Numbered from the stretch's first letter, positions 51,819 through 61,780 are shown. The stretch: DNA of 64,000 nucleotides from an uncultured Caulobacterales bacterium (GCA_938009235.1 CALLIK010000001.1:49418-113417), one strand, 5' to 3'. Translations and numbers: made by a program. The notes: generated from the letters alone by a model not told the origin.

Positions 51819-52251
51819 AGATAAGCTAACTGTCCTTGCTGTAGGTGTGTTCGTTATAGGCGTAGTTATGCTTATGAGGATGGATACCGCGAGTTGGGTC
51901 TTTAAATATGAGGACCATTTCATTGAAGTTAATGAAAACGCACTTCCTCCAAAATTAGATTTCAAGCTTGAACAAATTGGAGGAACGGCTGCCGTTATAA
52001 ACTTAAGCTTAGAAAACATTTTACTCGTTGAGTTTTGTACCGCTGATGATCGTAGACTAGCCAAAGGGCATGCGCACATTTTCCTTGATGGAAAAAAACA
52101 GGGTAGTTTTTTTATAATGCAACATAAATTGGAAGACCTCTCAAAAGGCGTTCACACCATTACAGTGAGTATAAATCAGCCGCCGTCCCACAAAATTTTG
52201 TCTTGGCAGGGGACCCCACTTTCGGTCACAAAGACGATTCATATCGATTAG
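51781..52251 (+). CDS. Single-span anchored periplasmic protein
   Basis: A 156-residue protein with a GTG start at 51781, overlapping the DoxX-like gene by 38 bases. One membrane helix (about 17-33, LTVLAVGVFVIGVVML) anchors a periplasmic domain that is mostly beta strands and contains GHAHIFLDGKKQG, a motif seen in small extracytoplasmic barrel proteins. No specific family can be named. The overlap implies co-translation and probably a complex with the DoxX-like protein. Confidence 0.6.
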   Translation: MSATNVSRPLSNRDKLTVLAVGVFVIGVVMLMRMDTASWVFKYEDHFIEVNENALPPKLDFKLEQIGGTAAVINLSLENILLVEFCTADDRRLAKGHAHIFLDGKKQGSFFIMQHKLEDLSKGVHTITVSINQPPSHKILSWQGTPLSVTKTIHID

Positions 52252-52402
52252 TGCCACAGTTAATCACTGTTCCGGAAGGTTTAACGTAATTTTTACATTT
52301 TCATTAAGGCTTTGTTAACACCTTAGTCCTGATTCTTTTTCGATTTTTAACCTGATATTAGCCGTTTTTGTTCATACCCCAAAAAAAACACACGGGTGGG
52401 TT

Positions 52403-53773
52403 ATGAGCTTTTCTAGACGAAATATTCTTTTGGGTGCCGCATCAGCAGCAATAGGCGCTAGTTGTACAACTCCGCTGGGCAGTCGCAGCTCTTATTTAAC
52501 GCAGGTACTCGCGCCTCAAAATAACAATGTTATTTTCCAGTGGCTAGATATCATAATGCAACAAGTCAGAGACCAGCGCGTTCCGCCGCCTCGGGCAGCT
52601 GTCGCATTTGCAGCTCCACTTGTGGCAGGTTTCCTTGCCGTCAATGGTATCGCTCGCAAATATGCTGAACCATACGGGATTGGTCATGGGCCGCAGGGCG
52701 CAGATATGGAGGCGGCGTTTGCAACCGCTTTCTCTACAGCGGCATCTGAAGCCTTTCAGCAACCTTTCTTATTTGAGCGCTTGTCATTTTTGAAAAAAAT
52801 CCCAAGTAGCGATGCTAAATCTTTGGGCATTAGTTGGGGACGTCAAGTTGGACTAAAAGTCGTCAAAATGCGGACAGACGACGCGGCTCACTTAACCAAG
52901 GCTAACCATTACAGAGGTCTCTACGAAAGACGGACCGATGTTTTAGCTTGGAAGCCTACGGGAACATTTTTTAGCGCTAAACCTAGTCCTGCGTTCGGAT
53001 CTTTTCCAAAGGCGTTGTTCCCAGGACATGGCGGTATCCGGCCATGGACAATGAAAACGGGGTCCCAATTTCGTCCAACTGGATTTTACCATCCTCAAAG
53101 TCCAGAGTTTGCTAAAGAATTTGAACTCATTCGTACACTTGGCGGCAAAGAAAGCCTAGCGCGTACACCTGATGAAACAGAAATAGCCTTGTTCTGGGAA
53201 GATGGCCCTTGGGGCATCACGCCTCCAGGACATTTTCTGTACCTTGCAGTTCAGGCCCTTCAGCATCAGCGTATGAGTCTCGTCGATATGGCGCGAAATT
53301 TCGCATTGCTTGGTATGACTCAGTGCGACGCTTCGATTAGTGCATGGGACAGTAAATATTATCATGATATTTTACGTCCAGAAAGCGCCATTCGTGCACG
53401 GGCTCCATTCTTTAAGAACGCTGATCAACGCGTACGTAAACACGCGAGTTGGCAGAGTTATATTCCAACGCCTGAATTCCCAACTTACACATCTGGTCAT
53501 TCGACATTTGGTGCTGCCGCAGCAGAAATGATGCATCTCATCTTGGGTCACGACAATGTTCCCTTAGTTGGTCGTTCCCCAGACGAAGTTCTATGGCCTC
53601 AACTAAAAGGCGTGTCTCGCCGTTGGAGCGGCTTCAGACAGGCTGCTGAAGAAAATGGTCTCAGCCGTCTTTATGGCGGGGTCCATTGGGAAATTGATCA
53701 CAGGCACGGCATGCGTTCAGGGGAGCAAATTGCCCGTCACGCCTTCCATACATCTTTTCCTAGGCTTGCTTGA
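52403..53773 (+). CDS. Vanadium-dependent haloperoxidase/PAP2-type enzyme, Tat lipoprotein
   Basis: A 456-residue exported enzyme. Tat motif SRRNILLG and a lipobox-like IGASCTT start the chain. The haloperoxidase/PAP2 active-site motifs appear in order: YHDILRPESAIRA, EFPTYTSGHSTFGAAAAEM, and GGVHWEIDHRHGM with the metal-ligand His. Vanadium haloperoxidases and phosphatidic acid phosphatases share this site; the length and surroundings favour the haloperoxidase-like class, but activity cannot be told apart by sequence alone. Stops one base before the next start. Confidence 0.87.
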   Translation: MSFSRRNILLGAASAAIGASCTTPLGSRSSYLTQVLAPQNNNVIFQWLDIIMQQVRDQRVPPPRAAVAFAAPLVAGFLAVNGIARKYAEPYGIGHGPQGADMEAAFATAFSTAASEAFQQPFLFERLSFLKKIPSSDAKSLGISWGRQVGLKVVKMRTDDAAHLTKANHYRGLYERRTDVLAWKPTGTFFSAKPSPAFGSFPKALFPGHGGIRPWTMKTGSQFRPTGFYHPQSPEFAKEFELIRTLGGKESLARTPDETEIALFWEDGPWGITPPGHFLYLAVQALQHQRMSLVDMARNFALLGMTQCDASISAWDSKYYHDILRPESAIRARAPFFKNADQRVRKHASWQSYIPTPEFPTYTSGHSTFGAAAAEMMHLILGHDNVPLVGRSPDEVLWPQLKGVSRRWSGFRQAAEENGLSRLYGGVHWEIDHRHGMRSGEQIARHAFHTSFPRLA

Positions 53774-53774
53774 T

Positions 53775-55127
53775 ATGACCAATCTATACAAAAAAAATCT
53801 AATGCTTGCCTCGCTTGGCGCTCTCTTAACAGCTTGCTCTAATGGACAAGATATCCATAGTTTGCATCAGTCTAATGCTGCTAATTCTGGTTACCAATCC
53901 AGCAATCATGGCATGAGATCATATGCCCCACAGCCACAATATATGCCGCAACAATATTTGCAGCCAATACAGTATGTGCAACCACTACAATATGTGACGC
54001 AACAATACGTGCAACCGCAGTATATGCAGCCAGCATTTGGGCAACCTTACATGCAACCAGGTTTAGCGCTTAACGTGGGGGGGGGCGGTCAGCACTCCGA
54101 TAAAAACCCTTTAATGAAAAACCAACCTTATGGGCAAACCACTTATTTGCGCGGGGCCTATAATAAAGGTTCAAGATTCAGCTACGAAAGCCTCAACGCT
54201 TTTGAAGAGCCTGTATCAGGTGAATTCGCAGGCGTAACATTTGAACTTAATGGCCGTTTGGACTCCGTTACATCTTACAGTATCGATGATAAGGGAAACC
54301 CCAATCATCAGGTCGTCGGTAGCCATCGTTTGAACGCTGAAAAACAGCTTCCTAATCGCTTAACAGTCGGAGCTACCTTTACAGGCCGTGCTGAAGACAT
54401 CGGAAATCCAGATGCAGATTATAAAGGCCGTATTAGAGGTTATGTTGGCGGGTCATGGGGAACGGTCCTTGGTGGTAATGTTCAAGACGTTGTGTATCAA
54501 AATACGCGTCGAAAAAGAGGCGCAGGTGCATTAGTTGGCCGTGGAGCACGCGAAGAAAACTTATGGAGTGATGGCGCTCTAGGTCGTTTAAGCGATTGGG
54601 GCGGTGGATACCAAGGTCGATTTGGCCCAACTATCGTGAGTGCAATCGTCGATGAAGATGCTAATTATGACGTTGGTATCGAATTTCAACGTCCAATCGG
54701 AAACAAAGACTACCGCTTCACTGCGCGTCATAATAGCGGCACATATATCGCTGCAGACGGCGCCACTGAAATCGATACAAAAGGGGTCTCAGGCATAGGT
54801 GAATATGTTTATGGCAGTACTCGTTATGATGTTGGCGCTGGTTATGAGCAATTAGATTCAACGAATGTTGAAGCCGATCGTTGGTTTACATCAGCGGGCG
54901 TAACCACAAAAGTAGGAGTCTGGAATTTCACTGCAGAAGGTCAGTATGGTCAAATCGAAGGCCAAGATGAAATTTCTGCTTTTGCAGGTGTGAAATACGA
55001 CATCGCGAGAGGCTTAGCCGCCACTGCGGCCGTGGATTATCAGGACAGACAAGTGAATGTTGACGGAGTCGATATCATGAATGCTAAAGAGAAGCGTGCT
55101 CTTGTCGGTCTGAGTTACGGTTTTTAA
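53775..55127 (+). CDS. Outer-membrane beta-barrel lipoprotein with QY-rich segment
   Basis: A 450-residue protein starting at ATG 53775, one base after the haloperoxidase-like stop; the frame is open from 53655 but that overlaps the upstream gene. A lipobox-like LLTACSN follows the signal. Residues about 50-105 are an imperfect repeat of QPQYMPQQY/QPIQYVQPLQY units. The C-terminal two thirds is a Gly/Tyr-rich barrel with alternating strands and the terminal GLSYGF. It may bind surface material or form a pore; the repeat suggests flexible linkage. Ends with a strong terminator. Confidence 0.75.
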   Translation: MTNLYKKNLMLASLGALLTACSNGQDIHSLHQSNAANSGYQSSNHGMRSYAPQPQYMPQQYLQPIQYVQPLQYVTQQYVQPQYMQPAFGQPYMQPGLALNVGGGGQHSDKNPLMKNQPYGQTTYLRGAYNKGSRFSYESLNAFEEPVSGEFAGVTFELNGRLDSVTSYSIDDKGNPNHQVVGSHRLNAEKQLPNRLTVGATFTGRAEDIGNPDADYKGRIRGYVGGSWGTVLGGNVQDVVYQNTRRKRGAGALVGRGAREENLWSDGALGRLSDWGGGYQGRFGPTIVSAIVDEDANYDVGIEFQRPIGNKDYRFTARHNSGTYIAADGATEIDTKGVSGIGEYVYGSTRYDVGAGYEQLDSTNVEADRWFTSAGVTTKVGVWNFTAEGQYGQIEGQDEISAFAGVKYDIARGLAATAAVDYQDRQVNVDGVDIMNAKEKRALVGLSYGF

Positions 55128-55130
55128 GAA

Positions 55131-55163
55131 TAACGCGGGTTTTTTAGTGTTAAACCCGCGTTA
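55131..55163 (+). terminator. Rho-independent terminator
   Basis: TAACGCGGGTTT pairs with AAACCCGCGTTA (12-bp stem) around a short loop, just after the stop at 55127. Confidence 0.85.
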
Positions 55164-55273
55164 CATTACTTAGCCTAATCACCAAGACCTGTAAGCGATA
55201 TCCCGTATCGTACTACACAGTTATATATAACTTGGACGCATGTTATTTAAATTACATGCAGCGGATTTACACT

Positions 55274-56278
55274 CTAATAATGACGCTCATAAAACATATC
55301 TGCTGCATTCAAAAGTCGTCCCATTTGTAAGGTGTTTTCGGGGGTTACTTCGGCCTCCATGAGATCTTCAAGCGCGCGCTTGATGGCTTCATGATCTATA
55401 CGGTCAAGTCCCCCATCAACGAGGTCATTGGCTTCATATATCCGCTCTAGCGCTATAAATGCCGAGTGTTGAAACTCGGGTTGCCCCGAGGTCAGCGCCA
55501 TTAAGGTATCAGGCATTGCAGTTAGCGGGTCCTCTTGCAAAGCTAATTTTGTTAGCATCGCCTCAGATTTCACCTTAGGGTTAGTTTCGGAAAACATGAC
55601 CTGTGATAAATAATCCAGCGTGGTTTGGTCTCCGCGTAATGTATCAGGTTTATTCAAGGCCTTGAGCATTTCCGATTTCACATGGGTATTAGGCTCATTT
55701 GCATAGCTCGTCATGAGAGTCTTTGCTCCATCTGGGGTCATGATCTCATGACTGGAAAGCAGGGTTATTCCATTGGCACGTATCTGCCAATCACTCGAAG
55801 TTGTGAGAGCTTGTCCTAGCTCCTTTCGCTGCTCCACAGGGAGTAGAATAAATGTATCAATCAAAAAGGCTCGCTTATTCCCATCTTGCGTGGTTTTAGC
55901 AAGGTCCAGCATATCTATACGCGCTATGTGGTTTTCCTCAAGATAGGCTGCGAGTCCCTGCGCGAGTCCTGATAATTTTGAGTAGTTTTCATCATCTATG
56001 ATAGCGTTTGCAAATAATAACTCTCGAGTTGTGAGGCAGTTCTCATTGCAGCTATTTGCTAAACTTGGCTCTCCTGTCTTGGAAGGCACAGTTTTAAGCA
56101 GGGATGGGGCAAATATAGGTGAGGAATTTACATTTGAAGCAGATTCCGTCGGTGCAGATGGGGTTATTTTACTTTGCTTCGTAAAAGGTGTTTCGTCACC
56201 GTGTGAGAAAAACGCCAAAGCCATCCCGATAATCAAGGCGAGGAAATATGGGCCTATTATCTTTAATTTACCGTACAT
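55274..56278 (-). CDS. Membrane-anchored helical-repeat protein
   Basis: A 334-residue protein. One N-terminal membrane helix (about 9-25, GPYFLALIIGMALAFF) is followed by a Ser/Pro-rich linker with a Cys pair (NSCNENCLTT) and by about 220 residues of amphipathic helices reminiscent of HEAT-like repeats (DYLSQVMFSETNPKVKSEA). No family recognised. It lies downstream of the alginate lyase on the same strand but is separated by a terminator, so it may be independent. Confidence 0.62.
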   Translation of the reverse strand: MYGKLKIIGPYFLALIIGMALAFFSHGDETPFTKQSKITPSAPTESASNVNSSPIFAPSLLKTVPSKTGEPSLANSCNENCLTTRELLFANAIIDDENYSKLSGLAQGLAAYLEENHIARIDMLDLAKTTQDGNKRAFLIDTFILLPVEQRKELGQALTTSSDWQIRANGITLLSSHEIMTPDGAKTLMTSYANEPNTHVKSEMLKALNKPDTLRGDQTTLDYLSQVMFSETNPKVKSEAMLTKLALQEDPLTAMPDTLMALTSGQPEFQHSAFIALERIYEANDLVDGGLDRIDHEAIKRALEDLMEAEVTPENTLQMGRLLNAADMFYERHY

Positions 56279-56310
56279 ATCTATTTCTACCTTTAAAACA
56301 GAGCAGAAAA

Positions 56311-56334
56311 AGAAAGGGCCCGAAGACCCTTTCT
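56311..56334 (-). terminator. Rho-independent terminator of the alginate lyase
   Basis: Read on the minus strand, GAAAGGG pairs with CCCTTTC (7-bp stem) and is followed by a run of T; this lies just after the lyase stop at 56351. Confidence 0.85.
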
Positions 56335-56350
56335 CATTTTCTTTTTAGAT

Positions 56351-58522
56351 CTAATGATCAACATCTAAGCGGTAGAAAGTAACAATATCTTTATCACCCG
56401 TTTCTCCGTCATCATTTTGACTATAAGCACCTGCTTTGAAATACATCCACTCATCGTCGCGATCATAACCACTGTTTAGAACATCCAGATCAATGATTTC
56501 TTTGTGAATTTCACTTGCGCGATCGCCCGACCAAATCGTGACGATGATGTCTTCGTCAACATTTGCAATCTCATAAGAGAACAGTTCTCCTAATGCGATA
56601 CCATCATCTGGGCCTTTCTCGCTATCGCAGTCCCTGTCACCGATTAAATTGATATTCACATCATCAGCCTCGCGAATTTCAGTAGCAGCCCAAAAGCAGC
56701 CTCTATCCTGGCCTGGACGAATTCGGTAATGCAGGCGCAATGGCTCATCACTAGAGGCATGTATTTGCCCAATAACGACGTTCCCTTGATCGTTGTTACT
56801 CCCTGATTCTGTGACATCATTAACAATGAGTGTTGCGGTCATTTTTCCTTCGCGCGCCCCCCATGTATAATCAGCATCAGCGTTAGTCGGTTGATATCCT
56901 AACGCCCAATTGTTCCGGAAATCACCACTTTTACCCGTGGTATCAATGTCGGTATCTTCATCATCACCGCGTAACATTTCTCTAAGTTCACTACGGGATT
57001 TATCGCTACAATCGCCGCCAGTCGTTCCGCCGCCAAACTCTGTGATAAAGCGCATACCGCCATCCGAATGTGTGAAGAAGTAATCATCAGAACGACTGCT
57101 CAGGAAACCATTATCCCAATCCCACGGCTCAGTTGTTTGGGCATCACAATCGCTCGAACTACTTTCACCTGCCGGCGAGTCCAGCTTCCATTCCCTCAAA
57201 TCAAAGTTCACCCAAGGCGGAGAACTTGGATTTAGACCAAAGCCACCTGTTGGAGTAGGAGTGGGCGTCGGAGTTGGTGTCGGAGTTGGTGTCGGTGTTG
57301 GTGTCGGTGTTGGAGTAGGGGTTGGCGTGCTACCGCCCGTACCAATAATTCTTACGTCTGTGATATTTGTATATCCAGAATCCGTGCCAGAGATACGTAC
57401 TTGGCGAGCTGACATATCCGTTACATTATAGTTTTTATAGCCGCCATTGGTCCCACCATCACTACCCGTAACAAGGGTTGTCCAGTTTCCACTCGTGCCT
57501 GGGCGCGCTTCAATCGTAAATGGATAAGTTCTTGTTGATTCTCCACCCCATGAGATTTGTACATCGTCAATAGTTTGATTGGAGCCAAGATCTAGCGTCA
57601 ATCTCTCAGGGCTACCTCTGCCTGCCCATCGTGAGGCAAATGATGTGTTGCCATCTATTGCATTTGAGGCAGGATAACTCGGATGCGCCGCTGTAGCACT
57701 TGCAGATTGAATATTTAGCACGCCCGAAGGGGTAGGTGTCGGTGATGGTGTTGGTGTTGGTGTAGACCCACTTAAATCGTATTCGCAGCTTTTTCTTGTT
57801 CCTGGGATTGGATCTCCGAATTCGTTATTGGTGCATGGCACATTACCACCGTTATAGGACTTAGTGTTGTATTGGCCATTGGCGCCGTATCGAACCGTGG
57901 CGGCTCCCGGAAGTGTGCAGGTGCCATTCTCGTCCGCACAGAACGTAAAGCCCGTTGGCGTAGGAGTTGGTGTTGGCGTCGGTGTCGTACCGCCTGTTCC
58001 ACTAATTCTGACTTCTGTGATATTTGTCCATGCTTTGTTAGCAGAGTTTGATAATCCGCGGATACGCACTTGGCGCACAGACTTATCATTCACATTGTAA
58101 TTTTCTAATTCTGCTGAATTTCCTGTACTGGTCCCGCTGAACATATCTGTCCAGTCTCCGCTAGTCCCTGATCTGCCTGCTATTTCGAAGGTATAAGTTT
58201 GTGTATCCCCCCGACCCCAAGCGATTTGGACGTCATCGACAGTTTTATTCGAGCCTAGATCAAGGCGAATTTCTTCGGGTGAGCCATTTCCAGCCCAACG
58301 CGATGCAAAGCTAGTATTGTCATCAAGGACATTTGAGGGTGGGTAACTCGCATGAGACCCGGACCCTGTTGCGGATTGAATTTCGAAATTTTGAGCGTAG
58401 GCGGTTCCGGATAAAACGGCGAACCCAAGTAGCGCCGCAGATGCAGTTGTAATCCGCGCTGTACTTCTAAGAAGATCACCTCTCTTTGATGGTTTCGCTT
58501 TAGATTTTAGATATAATGACAT
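56351..58522 (-). CDS. Modular PL7-family alginate lyase
   Basis: A 723-residue secreted enzyme. Signal peptide ends near GTAYAQ. Order: carbohydrate-binding F5/8-type-C-like domain (about 45-175), PT linker, a Cys-containing module (GFTFCADENGTC to KSCEYDL), PT linker, a second F5/8-like domain, a longer PT linker, and the C-terminal PL7 catalytic domain (about 450-723). All three PL7 motifs are visible: SRSELREM, QIH and YFKAGAYSQ, including the catalytic Arg, His and Tyr regions. It should cut alginate outside the cell. No other alginate-utilisation gene is in the window. Confidence 0.94.
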   Translation of the reverse strand: MSLYLKSKAKPSKRGDLLRSTARITTASAALLGFAVLSGTAYAQNFEIQSATGSGSHASYPPSNVLDDNTSFASRWAGNGSPEEIRLDLGSNKTVDDVQIAWGRGDTQTYTFEIAGRSGTSGDWTDMFSGTSTGNSAELENYNVNDKSVRQVRIRGLSNSANKAWTNITEVRISGTGGTTPTPTPTPTPTGFTFCADENGTCTLPGAATVRYGANGQYNTKSYNGGNVPCTNNEFGDPIPGTRKSCEYDLSGSTPTPTPSPTPTPSGVLNIQSASATAAHPSYPASNAIDGNTSFASRWAGRGSPERLTLDLGSNQTIDDVQISWGGESTRTYPFTIEARPGTSGNWTTLVTGSDGGTNGGYKNYNVTDMSARQVRISGTDSGYTNITDVRIIGTGGSTPTPTPTPTPTPTPTPTPTPTPTPTPTGGFGLNPSSPPWVNFDLREWKLDSPAGESSSSDCDAQTTEPWDWDNGFLSSRSDDYFFTHSDGGMRFITEFGGGTTGGDCSDKSRSELREMLRGDDEDTDIDTTGKSGDFRNNWALGYQPTNADADYTWGAREGKMTATLIVNDVTESGSNNDQGNVVIGQIHASSDEPLRLHYRIRPGQDRGCFWAATEIREADDVNINLIGDRDCDSEKGPDDGIALGELFSYEIANVDEDIIVTIWSGDRASEIHKEIIDLDVLNSGYDRDDEWMYFKAGAYSQNDDGETGDKDIVTFYRLDVDH
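57249..57329 (-). repeat. Hexanucleotide tandem array encoding a Pro-Thr linker
   Basis: About 80 bp of six-base units (variants of GTTGGT/GTCGGA on the plus strand) code for alternating Pro-Thr. Similar shorter tracts lie near 57730-57760 and 57955-57985. Such runs vary in copy number by slippage, so linker length may differ among strains. Confidence 0.8.
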
Positions 58523-59303
58523 GTGTTCCCCTAAAATTTAGGCACAGAAAACCCGATCACTAAATCGTATGATTTAGCGATACTCGGCGATTGCCGAACA
58601 ACAAAGTTGAAATCTGCGATGCCTTTTCGGCTTATAAGCGCACTATCACTTTATTAATTTCCCTGTACTCCCCATTGGTATTTTCATTAATCAGCATTTT
58701 CGCTATTTTTAATGACACAATGTAAAATCGTAAAAAATTAAATTACATCGCTTACGGAACTGATGGTAAATGAATTAGTTTGTCAAGCGCAGTAATCTAA
58801 TTTAATTAAATAAGGCGATGTTTTGAAGGTTGTAACTTTATAAATTTTTGATTTAATGCAAAAATTAGTGTAATGAATGCTAACTTATTGAAAATTTATT
58901 CTATTTTATCTAACTTATTGGGTATAAAAAACCTTTTTACCAAAAGCCCATCTTTTACAAAATGTGCGGCACAGCCTATAGGCATTACCAATTCTGAATG
59001 TTTGTTTGCCAGTGCGCGGCTGTTTTCAAATGATTGCTTCTCATAAGATACATTATGCGGCTATTGTTATAATATAACTTTATTGATTTAGGAGCCGTGA
59101 TATCTCACTCTCCTTACTTCCAGTTTTACCAAACAAGGTGTCTACAAAGCTAGGCCAATATGGCCTAGTGGCAACAACTCTGCCCAAAAACGGCCAACAA
59201 TTGGAACAGGTATAGAACTTCTAGCCTGAAAAACTTGAATCTATAGCCAATAGCTAGCTCATTCGGCCTTATCATGCAAAAATAGCTGCACGGGAGGTGA
59301 GAC
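58523..59303. other. AT-rich intergenic region at the start of the mobile segment
   Basis: About 780 bp with no supported gene. The left 450 bp are very AT-rich and should hold the alginate-lyase promoter. The right part contains an inverted repeat at 59150-59168 and scattered GGCC/TTGG words. No GGGGTAATGCCC-type transposon end was found here, so the left boundary of the Tn3-related segment is not defined. GGGAGGTGA at about 59291 is a strong ribosome site for the next gene. Confidence 0.45.
59150..59168. promoter_or_regulatory. Inverted repeat upstream of the Tn3 transposase
   Basis: CTAGGCCA-ATA-TGGCCTAG is a perfect 8-bp inverted repeat 136 bp before the transposase start. It could be a transposase or resolvase operator, or part of a res-like site. 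No resolvase gene lies in the window. Confidence 0.45.
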
Positions 59304-61412
59304 ATGCAATTTTTTGATGGTGCTATTGAGATTTGGACACTCATTTACGATGACTTCGCCTTTGTATCAGAGCACCCAAAGCCCGCCCGTCTCGATTTAG
59401 CCGTAAAATTGTTATCATACCGCGCTTTTGGGCGCTTTTTCCCTTACAGCGAAATTGATGATAATATCATTCATTGGGTTGGAGATCAGTTATCCCTCAA
59501 ATCTTCTGCCGCAAACGCTCCTAAGTATATCATTAGAACAGATCGTAGGCGGCGGAATGCTGTCATTAGCTATCTTGGTATCGTTGAACATTCCAAAAAT
59601 GATCTTGATCGGTTGCAAGCTCATTTAAGCGCCGACCCAGCTTTAGCAGCAATGAAGTATGCAGAGCTCAAAGCCGTAATGCTAAAATGGGCTGTTGATA
59701 ACGCCGTCTCGACGCCGCCGGCTAAGTGGATGAAACGCGCTCATGATTCACTTCGTAATAAAGTAGACACAGCCATATTTTCGTCTCTTGCCAAGACTTT
59801 AGATCAAAAATCTCGGGACATATTGCTGTCTTCGCTCGCAGGTGAAGGAGGCCATCCATCTCTGATACAAATGCGGCAGGCTACAGGTGCAACATCAAGA
59901 GATACTTTCAACGTCATGGCGCAGCGCGTGGCGTTTACAAACGAGCTCAATCTGACTGACCTTAAAATCGACAAATTGGAACGTGAATGGCGGGATGATG
60001 TTATCCGCCGCGTTGAAAAGCTGGACCCTTGGGAAATCAGGCGAACGGACGAAACAACGCAAATCGGCATGTATGCGACATTTCTGGGATGCCGGACGGC
60101 GGAGTTTATCGACTCGTTAGTCGAAACCCTGATAGATGCGGTCGCAAAAATACAGCGGTCAAAAGAAGCCGAAGTCGCTAAGGCTGTCGGTAAGCAAGCT
60201 AAACAGGTCTATGATAAGGAAGCGCTCCTGCGCGAGATATTATCGGTCGCATTACACAATCCAACACGCCCGATAGGGGATGTGGTCTTTGACATGATCG
60301 ACAGGCCCGCCGTGGTCGCTATCGTGAATAACAAAATCGAAAAGCCGTCTTGGGCAGAGGACGTGTTTGCTCTGATGCGCGGGTCTTGGAGTTCATATTA
60401 TAGGCCCATGCTGCAAACGCTTTTAACCACGGTCGAATTTGCATCAAACAATCAACATCACAGGCCACTTCTCAAAGCTCTTGATTGGATCTCGGTGCAG
60501 CACGGCTCTAAGCAGCGCTTTCATGTCAAAAGGGACAGGATAATTATCAATGGCGTTGTACCGAATAAATATAGGTCAGCTGTAGTTGATGCGGAAGGGT
60601 ATCTCGACCGTCATGCTTATGAATTGTGCGCCGTGCTCACGCTACGAGAGAGGCTAAGAAGCCGTGAAATTTGGGTCACGGGCGCGGAGCGATTTAAAAA
60701 CCCGGATGATGACATTCCAGATGATTTTGAGACTGAGCGGGAGTCCTATTATAAGGAGCTTGGTTTGTCCGAAGATGCGAAAGACTTTACCAACGGCATT
60801 AAAGCGGAACTGGAAGACCACCTCATAGCGTTCAATGACGAATTGGCAAAAAACGATAAAGTCCATGTGGCTTGGACAACAAAGCCAAAATTTCTCATCA
60901 CGCCTCTTACAGCTGATAGGCCGCCGCAGACTTTAGAAGCCTTAAAGGGCACAATTGCCGAGACTTGGCCGATGACGAGTTTGCTCGATATGGTAAAAGA
61001 GACAGCGCTTGATACAGGCTTCTTGAGGGAGTTCACGACAGCAGGGCAGTATCAGAAAATTGACCGGGCTGCGCTAAATCAACGGCTGTTGTTGTGTCTG
61101 TACGGGCTCGGCACAAATGCCGGTATCAAGCGCATCAGCGCCGCAACGTCGAACGCGACATATGATCAGCTTCTACATGTGCGAAGGCGATTTATCGACG
61201 CGGCTTCTATGCGCCAAGCCAACCGTCAGATTGCAAACGCGATCATGGGCATACGTGACCCGGAGCTTTGGGGTGAGCAGGGGACGGCCTCGGCGTCAGA
61301 TTCAAAACAGTTCAAAGTTTGGGACGGCAATCCTTTAGCCGAATATCACCGCCGTTATGGCGGGGGTAATGCCCTCATAGCTGTGCAAAAACGTCATAAA
61401 AAAGAACATTGA
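59304..61412 (+). pseudogene. tnpA: Truncated Tn3-family transposase
   Basis: A 702-residue Tn3-like TnpA remnant. It has the N-terminal DNA-binding region and the core sequence NQRLLLCLYGLGTNAGIKRI, LLHVRRRFIDAASMRQAN, IRDPELWGEQGTASASDSK; the first catalytic Asp (ASDS) is present. After EYHRRYGG, homology stops at base 61362 and the last codons are read from an inverted repeat (GNALIAVQKRHKKEH). A full Tn3 transposase is near 1000 residues, so the second Asp, the Glu and about 300 residues are missing, and the protein should be catalytically dead. The strong ribosome site suggests it was once well expressed. It may still bind ends and act as an immunity or inhibitor factor. Confidence 0.88.
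61363..61397 (+). repeat. Terminal inverted repeat, left copy
   Basis: Starts GGGGTAATGCCCTCATAG and ends AAAAACGTCAT; it cuts the transposase reading frame and supplies its last codons. Identical inverted copy at 63609-63643. Confidence 0.9.
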
Positions 61413-61486
61413 CAGAACATTTTAGATGATGTGACTCTGCAATCATTTTAATTCAGAATACTTCCAAAAGATAAATGGAGGTCTGG

Positions 61487-61693
61487 ATGAGTGACGCGAT
61501 AAGGCTAACGGAATTAGCGGGAATGAGGGCATTACCCCAGATAACAGGGACGTTATCTGCGCTTGATCTGTTGAGCGAATTTGAGTTTTATGAGGGCGTG
61601 ATACTGCCAGATGCAGACGGGCAAACCAGCTTTGTCATTTATGATACGGAAAATTCTATCTTGATTATGGTTTCGGGGGTTCGCGATTCTTAA
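61487..61693 (+). CDS. Small partner ORF of the RES-domain gene
   Basis: A 68-residue protein starting at ATG 61487 (GGAGG at 61478-61482; an ATG at 61475 is in frame). It is acidic and beta-rich (FEFYEGVILPDADG, FVIYDTENSILIMVSG). It lies 87 bases before the RES gene on the same strand, inside the inverted-repeat element. The usual RES antitoxin is an Xre-type HTH protein, which this is not, so it may be an unrelated or novel antitoxin, or neutral cargo. Confidence 0.5.
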   Translation: MSDAIRLTELAGMRALPQITGTLSALDLLSEFEFYEGVILPDADGQTSFVIYDTENSILIMVSGVRDS

Positions 61694-61780
61694 CGTTTAA
61701 TTTCGCCCTCAGCCGGAACATACCCCTAATAGATTGCTATAGATGGGCCGATACTTAAGATTAGTTGGAGAAATGACGAT

